A stretch of DNA of 64,000 nucleotides from NCBI GenBank assembly GCA_029948255.1, contig JALIZF010001530.1:322691-386690 (forward strand), given 5' to 3'. The translations under genes were made by a program, and so were the position numbers. Shown here one piece after another: positions 1 through 12,700 of the stretch (within the stretch, counting starts at the first letter, position 1; the number at the start of each line of letters is the position of its first letter). Source of the stretch: Telmatactis stephensoni (Eukaryota > Cnidaria > Anthozoa > Actiniaria > Isophelliidae). The notes beneath the pieces are model-generated. The model saw only the letters and a list, made by a program, of their open reading frames with translations, was not told the DNA's origin and ran no database searches.

Positions 1-3000
1 GTTCGCACTCGCTCAAAGGTGATGAATGAAGGGCATTGTTTCTTGCGCTCTTAACCAATCAGGAGCTTTAACATGTGACCGATTGTGCAAGAAAGGCCTC
101 TTCTGGCGACAGAGGAAAAAAAACATTTATAGTTTATAACTCATTCCCGGCCTAAAGGCCTGGGCACGAGTAATAAATGCCCTCACAGATGATTATTTAG
201 CTTTGATGTAGCATGATCCTCGATGAAAGTTTCACTCTAGTCATCAGTTCGCTCATAAGCTTAAGGTGACTCGATATAGTTGTTTTCAGACCACAATGCA
301 CATTTTTATTTGGCGCAATGGACAACCTAATGCCACCAACAGAGACAATGGGAGAATAATTCCCAATAACTATAAGGCCCTATTGAAATCAATTCACAAT
401 TATCTATCTCTTATTTATTATTATTACTATTCATTTATATATTCTTTAGATACATCACTTATATAGATAGATAGATTGATTGATAATTAAGATATTGTAA
501 TTTTCCTAGGTTTTATTTGAATCAGTTTTTTTGTTTTGTTTTTGTTTCAGTTCCTTTTTGTTGCTGCTGTTGTTGTTGTAATTTCTACAGTTATTTAAGT
601 TCTTTTGCAATAGGCTTGTTGCTCATGCACTTAGACCGCTCGAGCATTTACTGTTAATTCTGTTGTTTTGTAACACAAATATCTCGTGCAAGTAACATCA
701 TTCCATCATTGCCCTGAAGATGGACAATTTGTCCGAAAGCTTGACATAAAATTAAAGAAAAACGTAGTTGAACTTATTTATTCCTGATAATGAATCCTAC
801 GTACATACACACCATTGATTATTAGATTATTAGACAATTACTTCTTCTTCATTCAACTTTTTTGTTTGAAGTTCGGTTGTTTTTATACTTTGCATAGTGA
901 GAGAGCTTCGAAGTCCTCAAAATCGTATGTTTTTAGATTTTAGATTTTTTGAAGATAAGTATTAGAAACATTAATAAGAATATATAGCAAAATCCTCTAA
1001 CGTCATAATGACGCCACCGATAATTTGAAATATCCCTAATAAAGCTTGATGACCAAAAGTTTTAACTTAGTTACGTAGAAACACTTCATAATAGTAATAC
1101 ATGTTCGTTGCATCATCACTTGCCGTTTCCAATGGCTTCTAATGGCTTTTAATGGTTATTAGTGACGTCACTTTTATGTCATTGTGAAACAAAAATCCCT
1201 TATAACTCAACAACGAAATGTCGGATCGAGATACAAATTGCACCAAATTTTAGAGAATAGCATTCTCTTTCAAATTATGTAGTTTTGAGAATCTCTTGAA
1301 GTAATCTGGATGTTCTCGAAAAGTGTAACAATTCGCTATGACGTCAAAATCACGTCAATGGCAAACATGGCAAAATAAATCGCCACTTCTAGTTAGCCAT
1401 CACTGAAAATTGCATTGCAAATGATCAAATATTGTTGAAGATATAAAGGTTAGAGCAAAAACGGCACATTTAACATGCCGATTTTGGGGTCCTTTGTGTC
1501 CGGCGTGTCCATATATAACTATTTTATACCCAGCTTTAATTATTTCAAATTATATTATAATTAACTGTATTTCATCTTCTTTCTTGATGTGATGAGGCCA
1601 TTGTGCATGAGTCTGGGATTTTTTATCTTTTCAATAATATTAATGATACCACTCTTAAGTTTGATCATGAGTCTGTTAATTATTTATTCATCACTCTGAA
1701 ATTTGAGTGTTATTTATCATTTCCTGAACAAGTTATTTATTCAAATCACCATACTTTGCCAATTAGAATAAAAGAAAATAGGTGCTTATTAAGCGCATGT
1801 GGCTACAGCCTTATCTGCTTATGGGATATAAATAAAAGCGTCAGTAAGTTAATGAGATACAGTGTTGAAATACTGGCTATTTACTGTAATTTCTTACATC
1901 AGACTACTGAGCGTTATATGACTAGTAAGGTTGCTTTTTTGTATATACATTTTTATTGTCACTTTGCTGTAACTCCAGAAACACAAAACGTGTAGCTGTC
2001 AAACACATGCCAAAAATGTTTTTTTTTTGTAGAAGAGAATTTAACAAAATGTAATTAAATATTCACAGCCACTAAGCAACTACGCGGCCGACATAAAAGT
2101 GTTCGAAACACAATAGGTTTTAGTTACTTCTAATTTAGTAAACAAACAGACGATTGGAATATAAAGCAGGTATATACTAAGAGATATTCTTTTACATAGA
2201 AAATTTAGCCAAAACACCAGTGCTTATCTCATTTATTTAGTTAGTTTTAACGATATGCTATCACAAGGATATCTTAGGCTTGAAATAAAGCAGCATTTTC
2301 ATTCACTGTCGGTCACAGGCTTTGAAGTCTCGCGAGCAAAGTTTATGCTGCATGTGGCGTAATTTACGGAAAAACGTCACATAAATTATTTCATTGACAA
2401 TTTTTAATGTAACTCTGTTAAAAATGAATTTGTACTTGTTTTAATTCTTCATTTTAAGAATTTCCACAGCAAATTTTTGCCTCAAGTAATTAGTCGATTG
2501 ACGGAAGAGAATCTTCATGAACTTGTATCTCTCGGGCACATGGCATTCATTCGGTGGTAAACTCAACATATCTTTTTGTTGTTGTTTTCTTGACAGACTC
2601 AGGCGGTAGTTCGCTTTTAAAATCTTTTCGTTTCTGTTTACTTTAACACTGAATCAAAATTATTTTATTTCAAAGTGTCCTTTGTTTATCATTATCAATC
2701 ATTGTCTACTCGTTTAAAGTCGATCAATGATTGGTTCCGAAATTCATTATTGGGCTTCCTGTGGAGTAACGCACACTCTTACTTACTTACTTACTTACAA
2801 CCCGATGACTAAGTGGCTTCGCCTCTTCGAGGCTGTAGCCACAAAAATAGTTCAAAAGGTGATCTTTTTATTTTCTACTGATTGGGTGTAACATCCGTAA
2901 CACACACAGTGTAACGTCCATAACACTTTTTTCAAAGATTTAATGAAAAGTTAGCATGTTCTTCAGTTAGCAAAAAATATAAAAAAATGTTTTTTTTAGT

Positions 3001-4819
3001 ATTTTGGTGATGTAATGTCCGTAACAAACCAAACTCTGCAAAAACGGATCATAATCCAGAAAATCCTTTGCCAAAAGTATTAATTTCAAAACTACTTTAT
3101 ATCAGTATACAAACTTACAGTGCATTTCGTTTCCATGGTCATTTGGTTATTTTTATTGGGAACTTCCAAGTTGTTCTGTGCTATGATAATTTTTAGCAAA
3201 ATGAATGTAACAAGCTTTTTGCCCCAGGGGTCCCCCCTGAGTGAGGGTTCAACATGATCAATTTTTTTTTTTTTTTTTAAACTTTGAACATCATAGATTC
3301 AATTTTGCATTATGTTCATGAAATAGATTTATTTTCTAAAAATGACTTTTTTTCACTTCTCGTGTGGAACTGTCCATTAGGCTATTAAATGCATTAGATT
3401 GTTTAACTGTGGATTACCAATTACTTTGTAGTAAATGGGAACCAAAAAAGCCTAGAGTGAACTTGCTTGTAAGCCTTTACAAGTCACACAGGTAGTGAAA
3501 AAAAAACAGACACCCAGGAGCTCCCAGACTTCACGGTACGGGACAAAGTTTATTTCTTTAAATTATCTTTTATGCCTTGTGTTTATTAGTTTATTTCCAC
3601 ACATAAATGGAATGCATTTGTTTTAAGATTGTAGTCCACGACAGACAATTCATTCATACCTGCAGCAACTTGCCAGGTTTTTAACTCATCAAATTTGATA
3701 ATGTGAGATATTCCAATTTACTTTACTAATATATCTTATTCTTTGTTTTCACTGACGTCATCGAAAAATCATGAAACTTAGTCCTATACAAAATTCAAGT
3801 ACAGTTCACGTGAAAGAGCAAGTAAAACTATGTAACTCTGCAAAATAGCTAAAACTAGTTTTTTTGTAAAAATATTAGCGATTATGTATGCCAATTTTTT
3901 AGTAAGAAATGTATGGCAAGGTCATGTTTCTATTGTTCTACAGGACATCAACATTTCAGAGGGTTCAGAGCCATTAGTGAAATTTAAGTACTTTCATGTA
4001 AAAGACAAATTAAATGTCTGTAACTCTGTAAAAGTTTGACCTGAACCGAGTTTTTGTTGCAAAATATAAGAGATTTTATATGCTCAATCTTTACTAAGAA
4101 ATGTATGGTAGGGCGTCACCATACTGGTGAACATCTCTGGTCCACCAGCATGGTGGCCAGAACATAATTTTAAACAAAAAAGTGGCAAATATAACTTATT
4201 CTAACTACAATTAGCAATTCAAAATGTATATTAACACCAACTACTGTAGTTTGAAAGAATTTGTAGTGATTTCCACAGCTTTTCAGGCGTACGCATGACT
4301 TTGCTTTGTGTGACAACAACGGCTACAACTCTTGCCAAATAAAATGTTTTGTGCATCAAATTATTTTAATATAAGTTCAAAAATATCTCAAAACACACAG
4401 TTTCCTAGACCATATTTTGTAATAAAATCGATTGGATCAGAAATTAAATTTTAGTTAAAATGTTTTAAACCTATGACATAATGTGCAAATGAAGAATACA
4501 GATTAAGGCGCATGCAGGTGCGTGTGGCGCTGTGGAAAGCCATACTTGAGTTTGGACTCCTAACTGATATTTTTGTTTACGCTGTTTGATTATAGGAGCA
4601 TCCAAATGCATCAGATCTGCACCGATGGTAAGAGGAGTACTTTCACTAATTGTTTTTATCTTTGAAATTGTAATTAGTCCTAGCTTGCCTTTTCTCTCTT
4701 TTAGAGGTGTAATAACTGAGGGAGTGACGAGATTTACTGCAAACAGCATGATTGCCCAGAATGAAGCACTTTTACAGAATGGTAAATAGATTTTGCTTTC
4801 CATTTGTGAACCATTCCGG
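1..4819. other. Non-coding AT-rich flank
   Basis: I see no supportable gene here. Open frames are short, lack family signatures and often rely on non-ATG starts. Local structure includes a short ACTT microsatellite followed by an imperfect hairpin (about 2776-2850), and a word close to GTAACATCCGTAACA recurring near 2888, 2912 and 3015. There is a poly-T run near 3260 and a weak hammerhead-like motif near 714. The region looks like old repeat-derived spacer. Confidence 0.6.
708..746 (+). ncRNA. Weak hammerhead-like motif
   Basis: CTGAAGA (fits the CUGANGA core) is followed by a closed stem TGGACA/TGTCC and then GAAAGCTT, where AGCT could act as a two-pair self-complementary stem III. The first stem I pair is possible but the next ones do not pair, so catalysis is doubtful. 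The layout resembles the better hammerhead at 4873-4912 and may mark the terminal repeat of a decayed Penelope-like element. Confidence 0.25.
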
Positions 4820-4979
4820 CAATGTGTAAAATAGTTAAGAATTTCGTCAATGACCTAAAAAATAAGACTAAAATTGGACGTTTCGGTTTCAACTGAAACC
4901 TTCATCAGCAATGTGTGAATGGAGTCCTTAATATACCGAACATAAGGCCCTATAAACATTTGGTACGTGGATATGTTCA
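4820..4979 (-). mobile_element. 3' piece of a split Penelope-like element
   Basis: On the minus strand this segment carries the last codons of the PLE reading frame, a stop at 4928-4930, then the terminal pseudo-LTR with a hammerhead motif. The same order is found on the plus strand at 31886-32145, which gives the uninterrupted arrangement. The segment begins exactly at the TTAA (4980-4983) where the Kolobok-like element inserted. I infer that it is the tail of the PLE whose other pieces lie at 19663-20037 and 29791-31885. The outer boundary near 4820 is approximate. Confidence 0.8.
4873..4912 (-). ncRNA. Type I hammerhead ribozyme motif, PLE terminal repeat
   Basis: Read on the minus strand: stem I half ATTG, core CTGATGA, stem II AGGTTTC/GAAACC closed by AGTT, core GAAA, then ACGT and C, then CAAT. 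CAAT pairs with ATTG for a four-pair stem I. Stem III is only the self-complementary ACGT with no loop, as expected for ribozymes that act as dimers. Hammerheads with very short stem III are known from Penelope-like terminal repeats. All core bases are present, so this copy could be active as RNA; activity is not shown. Confidence 0.75.
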
Positions 4980-5001
4980 TTAAAGGACCCGTCCCGGCAA
5001 T
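4980..5001 (+). repeat. Left TTAA and TIR of the Kolobok-like element
   Basis: TTAA is followed by AGGACCCGTCCCGGCAAT. Its reverse complement ends the element at 19641-19658, again abutting TTAA. The match is perfect over 18 bp and stops immediately inside, so the terminal repeat is short. Confidence 0.9.
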
Positions 5002-5217
5002 AAACGAGAGTTTTTGAATGAAGTTGTTTAAAGCTTTTCTAAAAAATATTCAGCCTTTTTTGGCTTGTTTTTTATTTTTTCCAGTGTTTTAGGGGTAGTG
5101 AAGTCGAATTTTCCGACTTCCATTCAAAAAAGTATCGTATTTCAGTCACGTGATCTTATACGTCACACGTGTGTAAGCTACAGTCAATCCTTCCTATTTA
5201 CTTCAATAGATTGTATT

Positions 5218-5934
5218 ATGTCTAGTACGGAGGAAAGTGATTCTTGTTGTGTTAGCTCTAGTACTTCCAGTTCAGATGGATCTGAAATGGTCGATGATGA
5301 AGGGGAGGGAAATGTCATTCGACCATGGCGTTTTGAACCGGTGAGTCGAAGACGACGGGAGGCTGAAGGAGAAAATAACAACAACATTGAAGACGACAAT
5401 GAGCAGGAGCGACTTGAAAACAGTGAATGGTAAGAATACGTTTTGTTATAAATTTACCTACACTTTCGCTTGATTACTTCATTAAAATAGATCATATTTA
5501 CTTTTTTTATTAGGTGTAACTGCGAAAATTGTCAAATAATGGATAGAGCTGTAGAATGTAAGTGTTGTCAGGAGATTGCCCAAGTTAAAGCAAAGCTTCG
5601 TGAGGCAGTCGAAGTGGATGGCTTGGAAGAGGAGCCGGTCTGTATTACCTCCCATCCTGGCTTCCTAGCCATTTGTACGAACCGATGGGTTCTTCAAGCG
5701 GCTTGGTATCAATACAGGCAGCATTACGGTGGTAATGCAGGCGAGATTCCTCTTCATAAGCGGAATCGACATATTGCCTACCGTCAACTGGTCCGTTGTT
5801 GTTGGGGCATACTGGGCAAAGAAATACGAGTTGTTCTCCCTTCATGCGCTGTCATGTGTATTAGAGCGTATTTTCCTCCCCCAGGTTTGGAAGAAGACTT
5901 TGTTTTCGAGGGGTTTAAATACGCAGACGAATAA
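5218..5934 (+). CDS. P2X7 ballast-domain (C-terminal cytoplasmic) protein, two exons
   Basis: Exon 1 is 5218-5429 and exon 2 is 5514-5934, with an 84-bp GT-AG intron that rejoins codons as E-W-C-N-C; the product is about 210 residues. The N-terminus is Ser- and Asp/Glu-rich, then a WRFEP segment, then a Cys cluster (WCNCENC, CKCCQE), CITSHPGF, AYRQLVRCCWG, LPSCAVMCIRAYFPPPG and a final EGFKYADE. This order matches the zinc/GDP-binding 'ballast' domain at the C-terminus of vertebrate P2X7 receptors, which is known as a stand-alone domain in many invertebrate proteins. There are no transmembrane helices or extracellular P2X domain, so this is not a channel. The frame stays open upstream to 5065, but ATG 5218 gives the sensible start. 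The gene sits just inside the left end of the Kolobok-like element, facing inward, so it is probably element cargo or an accessory gene. The role is unknown. Confidence 0.8.
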
Positions 5935-6556
5935 TTTTTGTACAGATAAGGAGGATGTGTAGTTTTAGGGTTTGTTTAGTATCGTACGTTGCCGTCTACT
6001 ACCTGGATCGATTCATTGCAAAATTTTACTGCGTGCCTTGGATGACTGGCTACTCCATGGTTCAGTTGTCCGAAAGACGATTAGTGTCAACCTAGGATAT
6101 GATAGGAAAAAGAAAAGAAAAGGAAAAAGAAAATCATTCATTTTAATCCAGGATTAGTGTTAATCGCCTTTCGAACAACGCTTCATTTTAATTAATTATT
6201 TATAATTTATTATACATTAGCCTTAGTTTTCTTTCTAAAGCCTATACACACCTTATTTATTTTTTTGCTTACCATCTGTACAAAACTGCTGCTGGTATAA
6301 ATTACATTTATAACTAAAGTTGTTCTATTTTTCTAAATGTAGTCTTTTTCTGATAAAAAGAACAAGAGCGTTAATCATTATAGTCACGATAGGATGATTT
6401 AATTAAATATCCAACTTTCTTCATACTGTAAGTTATTAAAACATGGTCTTTTAAATTGACAATATTTACTTTGGCCAGTTCATAATGTTTCATTAGGAGG
6501 CTCAGGCTCAAAACGGTGATTTCTAAACATGATCATTTTTTACAAGGAAAATAGAG

Positions 6557-6771
6557 TTAGTGAACTATTTGTCTATAGTAATATCTAGAGACATAATCCT
6601 GAATGGCTTCCTCCGTGTCAGGCCTGTCCTCTATGGAGGCTGTCAGTGGTGGTGGAGTGTTTCACTTTCAGGTTCTCCATATACATGCGCAACTCTTTTG
6701 GGCTCCTTTTATACTGGTCAAATAGACGATTCAATGCTTTTTTGCAGTATTCTTTATTAAAAGAATAAAAT
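6557..6771 (-). CDS. Probable last exon of the Kolobok-like transposase
   Basis: An acceptor TTCAAG lies just right of 6771. The frame reads FYSFNKEYCKKALNRLFDQY and continues through RMYMENLKV. After a frame change near 6660 it reads IEDRPDTEEAIQDYVSRYYY and stops at 6557-6559. The RPD-EEAI-YVSR ending fits what I recall of the C-termini of this transposase family. Because two frames are needed there is either a one-base lesion or an unseen splice. The upstream exon could instead end at its own stop at 6845-6847. Confidence 0.5.
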
Positions 6772-9700
6772 CTTGAATTAGACATTTTTGTGGGTATAGA
6801 ATTAGAAAATAGAATTTTATTTATCTTTATTCATTTACCGTATGTTACTTCTTGGGTTTGATAGCATGTTTTCCCTTTTTTGCTTTGGGAAACTTTAGAG
6901 AGTAGCAAAGCTTACCATCTTTATCAACTGCTTGCATTCTATCAGCTGATTCATTGTAGTGTAAGGCTGACAAACACAGTCTTGAAATTATAAAAGGAAA
7001 AAGTTATAACAAATGACAAAGAACACAGACTGTCTATAGAGGCAACCAGAGATAATCAGGGGTGGAGCCAGGGGAGAGTGCAGGGAGTGTACCCCCTTAA
7101 ATGATCAACTAATGTTGAAGTATATCAAAAACAAATACAGGATGTTTGATTTTGGGAGAGGGGAGATGCTATGAATACATATAGTGTATGTAATTATTAC
7201 ACTGTATGTATTTGATATTGCACATACCATTCTCCCCAAAAATCCTGTACTTCAACATTCATCAAACACACATTTGTCATTAGATCACGCTGGGGCGCGC
7301 GGTTCATGAAAAACGGACACCAATTTCTGTCACAAGATGGCGGAATTTAGGCGCGAGAAGCATGATGGGAGAAAGCGTAGCCTTGCGTTACCCGAAAGTA
7401 CCCCGAATAAAACGATCGTAAAAGCCGATCAAACTACGACTGAAACTGCAGATTGGCGATTATGGTAGCTTTGACGATTGATACGTTCTGTGGAAGTGCA
7501 AAGTTCAGGAGTTGTGGAGTTTTCGCGCGGAAAAAAAGCATTTTTTGGACGTTTTACAGCCTTATTGTCATTGGAAAAGGTAAGAAAATTGGTCTTTGTG
7601 TGATTTAGATTTATTTGGCTACTGAATGAAAATGAACAAATCCGAAACGATACGATTACTTTAACATCATTGTAGATTTCAACTAGCCATCACAAAACAT
7701 CAGTGGCCGATTTACGAATTTTTTGAACCAAGCACTTTCTTGGGGCATTTGAATGACCGTTTGGATCCGTGTGGATCTGTTTGAATTCAGCAGACTGATA
7801 AGATATGATTTTTATTGTTTTCAGAATCTTACAAAGACCTTGAAGAGGAATTTGTTGTCAGCGAAAGTGAAAGAATGTAAATGTAATAAACATCAAATGA
7901 TCTTTGTCTATTTCTTAAAGAAATAGTGTTTGTTTTTATACAAGCAGGATTATGTGAGAGCTAGAGCAGAGGTATTGTTAAAGCCCCTATCACCCATATT
8001 TTTTTATTTTCAAACTAAGTTTTTTTAGAGAGCATTGTGAAGATCTTTTAATCCTTAATATTTCCTTTTGCAGTACACTCATTTACTTTATAGTGTATGT
8101 TTTCTGTGTTTATTAGCTATTCTGTCACAGTCCATGGAAAATCATTCTAATATTTATTTGTTGCAATGTAAGCATTGGCTATTTTAACTTTATTGTAACT
8201 TTGAATTTTACTCATAAATATCAATCCTACAAATTTGTGATAGTTATATAAGTTTCAAATATTTTGATTGGTCATAAATAACTACTGGTGTGGCCTTGCT
8301 TTGAGTAGACTCAAAATGTTAAAATAAAATAATTTTGTCTTTTTTAATAAAAAAATTAAAAGTACCACATTTGGCTATTTTTCTAATGGGGTCCCACATG
8401 CAGTAATTAACCCTATGAATGTTGACCAGTCCATCTGGGAGTTGAGCCCCTGACGTCACACACTGAAATTTGCCACTGAGCTGTCCAAGCAGTGGTTAAA
8501 TGGAACACTTCAGTTTTCATGGAGATTACTATTCAATAATGAAATATGCACTCCTCTGTCAGGAAGGTTTACCTTACTATTCTTTGTATACCATTACCTG
8601 AATCAAAGTACATGACTTGTAGTCTATCAGAATGGAACACTTCAAGGTATGGGAAGATAGAAGGTACACTCTTTATATGTGAAAGGGGAACTTCAACACA
8701 CATGAATTCCAGCTTTTTCATTAATCAAATTAATTCAGTCTGATAAAAAGAAGAATTTATTATTAAATAATTGCCTCCTTTAATAATGTGGGGCATAGCA
8801 CTAGTTCTATTTGCATTGGTTTAGTCTTTGTCATTATGTCTCAGGGATGGCAAAGCAGTTTTTAAAGTAGAAGGCTAAAATCCTTCCCTCTATGAATTTT
8901 TTAAAGTGGGGAATGGGGGACTAAAATTCTTCTCTCTATGAATGTTTAATCTTTTCCTCCATGACTTTTTTTTTTGTAGAAAAATGAGCCTCAGCCCCCC
9001 CCCCCCCCCCCCCCCTTCAACTTCGCCATCCGTGCCTTATTGCAAATAAGCATAATTCACATGGTCATTCCCATACAAAGATAAATATAAATATCAAGTA
9101 TAAATATGAGATTCCAATAGGCAATGTGCATGAGCAAGCAAGATGGGACACTAAGCCCTGTTGTTCATTTTAGGTCCACTGAATCAATTCCAGAATCTGT
9201 TGATGTGTTTTTTTTACAGAAAATGCAAGGTTTTTTCCCCACAAAAAAGCTTTAAATGTTGCCAAATGTCAGAAATTCTTTTAAAATCAAAGTATAGGCC
9301 CATCATCATCATCATCATCATCATCATAGTTTCCCTTTTGGCACCAGAACATCCATAAGGCAAGCTAGTTATTGGAGTTGCTTCTTTTTGTCCATCATCA
9401 TCCTTCTTGCTTGTTGTTGATCCCCCCAGGATCTTTTCAATTTTTTGCCATATTATATTTGTAGATCATTTGTCAAACAGCACCCGCTTCTACAGTGCAT
9501 TGTTTCCCATATGGCAAACATATGCTAGGTACTTTAGAAACTGTATGTGGCAAAATGTTTAGATAGGTTGTGATCTAGTAATTTCATGTAGTTGTTGGTT
9601 TGATATCTTGAAAGCCCAGTTTAGTTCACCTTCGACTTGAGTTGTTGGGTCTACACCTTTTTTTCTGTCCTTACGTTGTTTGTGCATTCAAGTGTGAGCA

Positions 9701-12700
9701 TACCCTCCAGATACTGTTTTCCTTACGAAGCCATTCCATATTGTCTTGTACTTGTCAGTTTTTGTATTTAATACTCAGTCTCCCATCATGCTGTGTTATG
9801 GACAATGACATTCATGCACATTGCCTATTGCTATATAGGTAATACTCAATTTCCGTCCTTCACTATGACATCACACCAATACAATCTATTGTTTCAATGT
9901 TAAGAATCATGGTTGTGAGAGGGGACAACTCAGTAAAAATACCAAGAAAATGTGTTTTATAGAACAAAGATAAGTGATTACTCTCATCAGGTGCATAATC
10001 ACCATAATCACCATTTGTGGAAATAGCATTTGTACCAGACAATAATTCTGTGCATTTTGTAAACACTGAACTGTGACGTCATAGTGAAATAGGGCAATTG
10101 GCTATATACATGTTTTCCTTAATTTTACATTTATTCAATGTGATAATCTCAAGTTAATAGCAACCAAATAAAAACTTTCATGCTGTGTCAATTTCATGCA
10201 TTGTATCAAAACAATTTTTTTGATAATTCATGACAATTTTGCAATGTTAAAAATACCAAAAGATAATGGTATTAAACTTGTATGACATTTATGTGACAAA
10301 TGTTAAACTTCTATTTCTTTAAATTGTCAGCAATATGTTACACATACAGGTTTAACTCTATAATGATAAAACTACAGTTTCAAATTGTTAATGTCAAATA
10401 CACATGCATGTAACTTGAAAATGTAGTATTACCAGTAATACCTGTATATAATCAGTCCTCCTTCTGTGTCTTTGACTATATGACTTTATATATTTACAAA
10501 TATTTTGAGCAGACTAATAACCCTTCACCATAAGGCTGTATTTCTCTTTTTCAGGGTCATCGAATCTAGGATTTTCTATAATGCACTAGTCAGTTGTTCC
10601 CACCATAATATCCCACCACTGGGGCATGGAGAGGGAATGACAAATTAAGCATAGTAATCTAAGATAAATCCCCAAGCACTGGGGTAAATTATTTCCCACT
10701 TGAATTACCCATGGGGCACTTGGAAAGTTGATACTAAAAGGGGTAGATCCCCAAGGGAGTGCAAATCTATAGTAATTCTCCCTGTATGTATTGCAAGACT
10801 AATAATTGATGGAGAGCTGTCTGAGCCTATCAAGTACAACAGTGGTGTAAAGCAGGGCTGCAAGCTTGCTCCCACCTTATTTGGTATATATGCAGCTGTA
10901 CTGATCTTCCTTGCCTTCAAAAATATCAGCCCAACATACAGTATCAACATTCGTTTCAGATATGATGGTGATATATTCGATCTTCGACGTCTGAAAGCCA
11001 AAACCAAAGTAGTAACCAGTTATATAAGGGAAGCCCAGTATGCTGATGACATAGCTATATTTTGCAACGATGCCACCTCACTTCAACATCTCCTGTCTTC
11101 TTATAATAGCCTGGCACAAAAGATGGGTCTCCGAATTAACATCAAAAAGATGGAGACCATGAGCATTGGAGAGGGCGCTGACTTCCATGTGAATGGAGAA
11201 TGGCTGACCAAGGTAGACCACTTCAAGTATCTGGGCAGCTACGTCAGTAATGACTGCAAGCTAGATAAAGAAATAACTGTACGCATCCAAGCTGCCTCAA
11301 GTGCCGTAGGCAGGCTTAGAGAAAGAGTGTTCCATTGCAGAGAAATTACAACAGAAACCAAGCTTAAAGTGTATAATCAATGCGTCATCCCAGTTATGGT
11401 GTATGGAAGTGAGACCTGGACTTTATACAGACACCAAATTAAAAAGCTGAGAACTATCCAACAGCGGCATCTTAGATCCTTTTTGAAGATCAAATGGGAT
11501 GACTATATCACAAATGATGAAGTATTAGACCGTGCTATGGCTGAAGACATTGAAAACATACTTATCAGAAACAGACTACGTTGGGTGGGACATGTTGCAC
11601 GTTTACCGGATGATAGACCAACTAAAGCACTACTGTATGGGGAATTAGCACAAGGATCGAGGAAGATTGGCCGTCCTCTCCTCCGATACAAAGATACACT
11701 CAAGGATATTTTGAAACGCGGTGGCGCGCTTCACACATGGAGGGACGCTGTTATGGAAAGGCCAGAATGGCGGAAGTGTATACACGATATAAGCAAAAAG
11801 ATAGATACAGAAAGAAAAGAAGAAAATGAAAGGAAAAAAGTCAAGCGTCACGAGAAAAGAACAAAAGAATTCGAACAATCAAGGAACTGTCTGCAACTAA
11901 AGACAAAACACACATTAACAAATATTTACTATCTCTTACAACTCTTTCTAGTAATTGTAATTACCCGCTTCGGGTCCTAGGCGTACATGTATTGCCCAGT
12001 AAAACCCCCACATTGTGAGGTGGGGGGGGGGGGGGGGTTTGGTGGAAACATCTGACTAGTGCACAAGAGAAATATTCACAAGAAAAATTCAAAATGTACA
12101 GAAACTGCTTGAAAACTGAGTGATGATAACACTCCAAAACTCTGCGAAAGCTACATTAGCAGTACCAAACATGTGCAATCTACAAAAAGGGGAATTTCTG
12201 AAATTTTTGGCATTACTAACAATTTTATGCAACAAAGTTGGCTATGGGCAATTGGAAACTAAAGCAGCAGTAAAAATCACTGCAGTAAATAAAACAACAA
12301 AGCTATAAATATATTTTTGACAAGATGAACCTAGATAGATGTAAAAAATAAGTTGGGCTATTGCATTTTTTATCTACACTCCCCCTGTTGAGGACACATG
12401 GAATTCCAAGGGAGAAAGGGTATAAAAACCCCTCTGGACTCAACTTCCATTGAAAATCCACTGAAAAATCCTGGGGAGTAGGGTTTAAAATTCATCAAAA
12501 TAAATGGAAAATGCAAGGGAGTAGGGATTATTTTGGAAAACATGACCTTAACAAGGGGAGTGTGGATATAAAAATGCAATAGCCCAATTTAGAGTGATTT
12601 CAATAAACCTGGGTACATTATATAAGGAATCGAAATGAAAATAATTGTTAGACTGGCTTTGTCAGTCAATTAGTTGCCCACATTTATTGAAATCACACTA

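Larger units (their letters stand above)
6981..10455. other. Left part of the large transposase intron
   Basis: This is intronic relative to the minus-strand transposase. It holds a CpG-rich stretch (about 7285-7560) with AAGATGGCGG, a possible small two-exon plus-strand gene (7462-7880), and a half-copy of a TTAA MITE starting at 7980. Simple sequence includes poly-C at 8995-9015 and (ATC)n at 9302-9327. The remaining open frames are short and unsupported. Confidence 0.5.

Noticed and set aside
1603..1995. 130-residue open frame
   Set aside because: Non-ATG start, no domain, AT-driven composition and no splice or homology support.
5218..5934. A complete P2X7 receptor gene
   Set aside because: Only the C-terminal cytoplasmic ballast-type domain is present; no transmembrane helices or extracellular P2X domain flank it.
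10705..11878. Minus-strand open frames opposite the LINE
   Set aside because: Antisense shadows of the LINE reverse transcriptase.
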